Shown here: positions 5,840-6,641 of the stretch, piece after piece
Layout: each line of letters begins with the position of its first letter
Numbering within the stretch: position 1 is the first letter of the stretch
NCBI GenBank assembly: GCA_001873585.1
Contig: MNZL01000163.1
Span: 1-6,641 of the forward strand
Direction: 5' to 3'
DNA from: Rhodobacterales bacterium CG2_30_65_12
GTDB taxonomy: Bacteria > Pseudomonadota > Alphaproteobacteria > Rhodobacterales > Rhodobacteraceae
DNA: 6,641 bases
The notes under the pieces: generated by a model
The model's database searches: none
Told to the model about the DNA's origin: nothing
The model's input: only the letters and a program-made list of their open reading frames with translations
Made by a program: the position numbers and the translations under genes

Positions 5840-6180
5840 CACCCCACCTCCATGTCTTTCACCCTCAGCTCGTCGCCCGAAAGCACCCTGAGCCCCACGC
5901 CACCGCAGACCGGGCAGGCTTCGCCGAGGCGGTCGATCTCGACAGTGCTTGCGCAAGTATCGCACCGCGCGCGCCCCGGCGCACGGTCAATTTCCAGCGC
6001 CGCTCCCGCAGCCGGGCTGCCGGGGGTCACCGCCTCGAAGGCAAAGGACAGCGCCGCCGGCTCGACGTGGGCCAGTGCGCCGATCTCGAGCCGCACCCGC
6101 ACGATCCGCTCCGCCCCGGCGGAACGGGCCTTGTCGGTGACGATCCGCACCACGGCTTCGGCAAGCGCCATCTCATGCAT
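5839..6180 (-). CDS. hypA: Hydrogenase nickel metallochaperone HypA
   Basis: HypA is a small cytoplasmic protein that accepts nickel and docks with HypB and the hydrogenase large-subunit precursor. The 113-residue product has the expected family length. It starts MHEMALAE, with the Met1-His2-Glu3 nickel ligands essential to the family, so the start at 6180 is certain despite a longer open frame reaching 6339. The structural zinc site is Cys73-x2-Cys76 and Cys89-x2-Cys92. GGAGA lies about seven bases upstream of the start, within the preceding gene. The first eight bases overlap the end of the hupK-like gene and the last base is shared with hypB, showing one tightly coupled operon. Confidence 0.97.
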   Translation of the reverse strand: MHEMALAEAVVRIVTDKARSAGAERIVRVRLEIGALAHVEPAALSFAFEAVTPGSPAAGAALEIDRAPGRARCDTCASTVEIDRLGEACPVCGGVGLRVLSGDELRVKDMEVG

Positions 6181-6640
6181 CTTCGATCTCCACGCTGGCT
6201 GCCACGCAGGGGTCGATCGCCAGCACATGCAGTTCGGCCGCCTGCCGGTTTGCCGCCTGGCCGACGAGCCCCGCCGCTGCCGGACCACCGGGCGCGAAGT
6301 TCGCCTCCGTTGGCGCCTCGGTGACGCAAGCCGCGACAATCCCGTTCTCCACCGTCAGCCGGTGCGTGAGCGGCCCGCGCGCCGTTTCCACCACCGCCTC
6401 CCCGTGCCCGGTCTGGCGCGACGGGGCGCGAGCGGGCTCGGGGATGATCGCGTCAAGCGCCTCAATCATCTGCAAAGGCAGGAGCGCGAGTTCGGCCCGC
6501 GCCGCCGCCAGCCGCGCCGCCAGCCCGGCGCCTTGGGCGGCCCGGACCGCGGCCACCGTCTCGTGCTCCCAGCAACGGCGCAGCGCCCCGGCCTCAGGCG
6601 CCATCCCCTCGGGCAGGGTGCCGTAGGCGTCAAGCCCGAG
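6173..6640 (-). CDS. hupK: HupK-like hydrogenase assembly protein, C-terminal part (gene continues past the right edge)
   Basis: About 155 codons are visible and the frame is open to the window edge, so the N-terminal half is missing. HupK/HoxV proteins are paralogues of the [NiFe]-hydrogenase large subunit that act in assembly of the active-site cofactor and lack part of the catalytic cysteine set. Visible support is the C-terminal segment LHVLAIDPCVAASVEIEDA, which corresponds to the large-subunit motif DPCxxCxxH but has Ala-Ser where the second cysteine and following ligand would be. There is no short peptide beyond it for endoprotease removal. The upstream segment, GPLTHRLTVENGIVAACVTEAPTEANF shortened here to RLTVENGIVAACVTEAPTEA, matches the large-subunit region ending in the 'aPTeWNF' strand. 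The order hupK-hypA-hypB is that of Rhodobacter and Rhizobium hup clusters. A degenerate true large subunit is a less likely alternative. Confidence 0.78.
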   Translation of the reverse strand, partial: LGLDAYGTLPEGMAPEAGALRRCWEHETVAAVRAAQGAGLAARLAAARAELALLPLQMIEALDAIIPEPARAPSRQTGHGEAVVETARGPLTHRLTVENGIVAACVTEAPTEANFAPGGPAAAGLVGQAANRQAAELHVLAIDPCVAASVEIEDA

Positions 6641-6641
6641 G

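Noticed and set aside
5946..5957. TGCTTGCGCAAG, twelve bases shared with the palindrome at 1359-1372
   Set aside because: It lies inside hypA and is explained by the codons around the zinc-binding Cys76 (ACT TGC GCA AGC), so it is probably chance.
5840..5965. N-terminal extension of HypB to an ATG at 5965
   Set aside because: The extension is only the hypA gene in another frame; the CxxCGC motif directly after ATG 5839 fixes the start.
1..6641. CRISPR arrays, insertion sequences, tRNA or rRNA genes
   Set aside because: No direct repeats with regular spacing, transposase motifs, terminal repeats or tRNA-like cloverleaf with a CCA-proximal arm were seen on either strand.

Overview
The window looks like a chromosomal segment of an alphaproteobacterium, most likely of the Rhodobacteraceae (Roseobacter/Rhodobacter type). 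The grounds are high G+C with strong G/C third-position preference, short AGGAGG-type ribosome binding sites, a Rhodobacter-like FnrL box, and a hupK-hypA-hypB gene order typical of uptake hydrogenase clusters in this class. These are inferences from sequence features; no database search was possible.

Layout, left to right. (1) Positions 3-149 carry the 3' end of a plus-strand gene, possibly an Lhr-type DNA-repair helicase. (2) Convergent to it, six bases away, a minus-strand family 2 glycosyltransferase (156-1139) of the galactofuranosyl/rhamnosyltransferase type. (3) A 270-base divergent intergenic region (1140-1409) with a candidate promoter for the glycosyltransferase and two inverted repeats upstream of the transporter. 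(4) A complete plus-strand osmolyte-type ABC importer: periplasmic binding protein (1410-2414), strong hairpin terminator/attenuator (2440-2465), permease (2515-3405) and ATPase (3398-4429), closed by a second strong terminator (4455-4481). The cysteine- and tryptophan-rich binding protein resembles the marine TMAO-binding TmoX subgroup as well as glycine-betaine binders, so the substrate is a quaternary or tertiary amine whose identity is open. (5) A 228-base region with a near-perfect FNR/FnrL box at 4528-4541, followed by a small gene (4710-5018) whose product resembles V-type ATPase subunit F but stands alone. (6) A tightly overlapping minus-strand operon entering from the right edge: the C-terminal part of a HupK-like [NiFe]-hydrogenase large-subunit paralogue (6173-6640), hypA (5839-6180) and hypB (5054-5839).

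How the genes work together: the importer genes form one functional unit for uptake of a compatible solute or methylated amine, with the internal terminator probably setting an excess of binding protein over membrane components. HypA and HypB deliver nickel to the [NiFe] hydrogenase precursor, and HupK acts earlier as a scaffold-like large-subunit relative in assembly. HypB here has both the N-terminal CxxCGC nickel site and a histidine-rich stretch, suggesting nickel storage as well as GTP-driven insertion. The most unexplained part is the orphan subunit-F-like gene under a predicted oxygen-responsive promoter, facing the hydrogenase operon tail to tail. Otherwise the window holds known families, and I see no clear evidence of a wholly new system.
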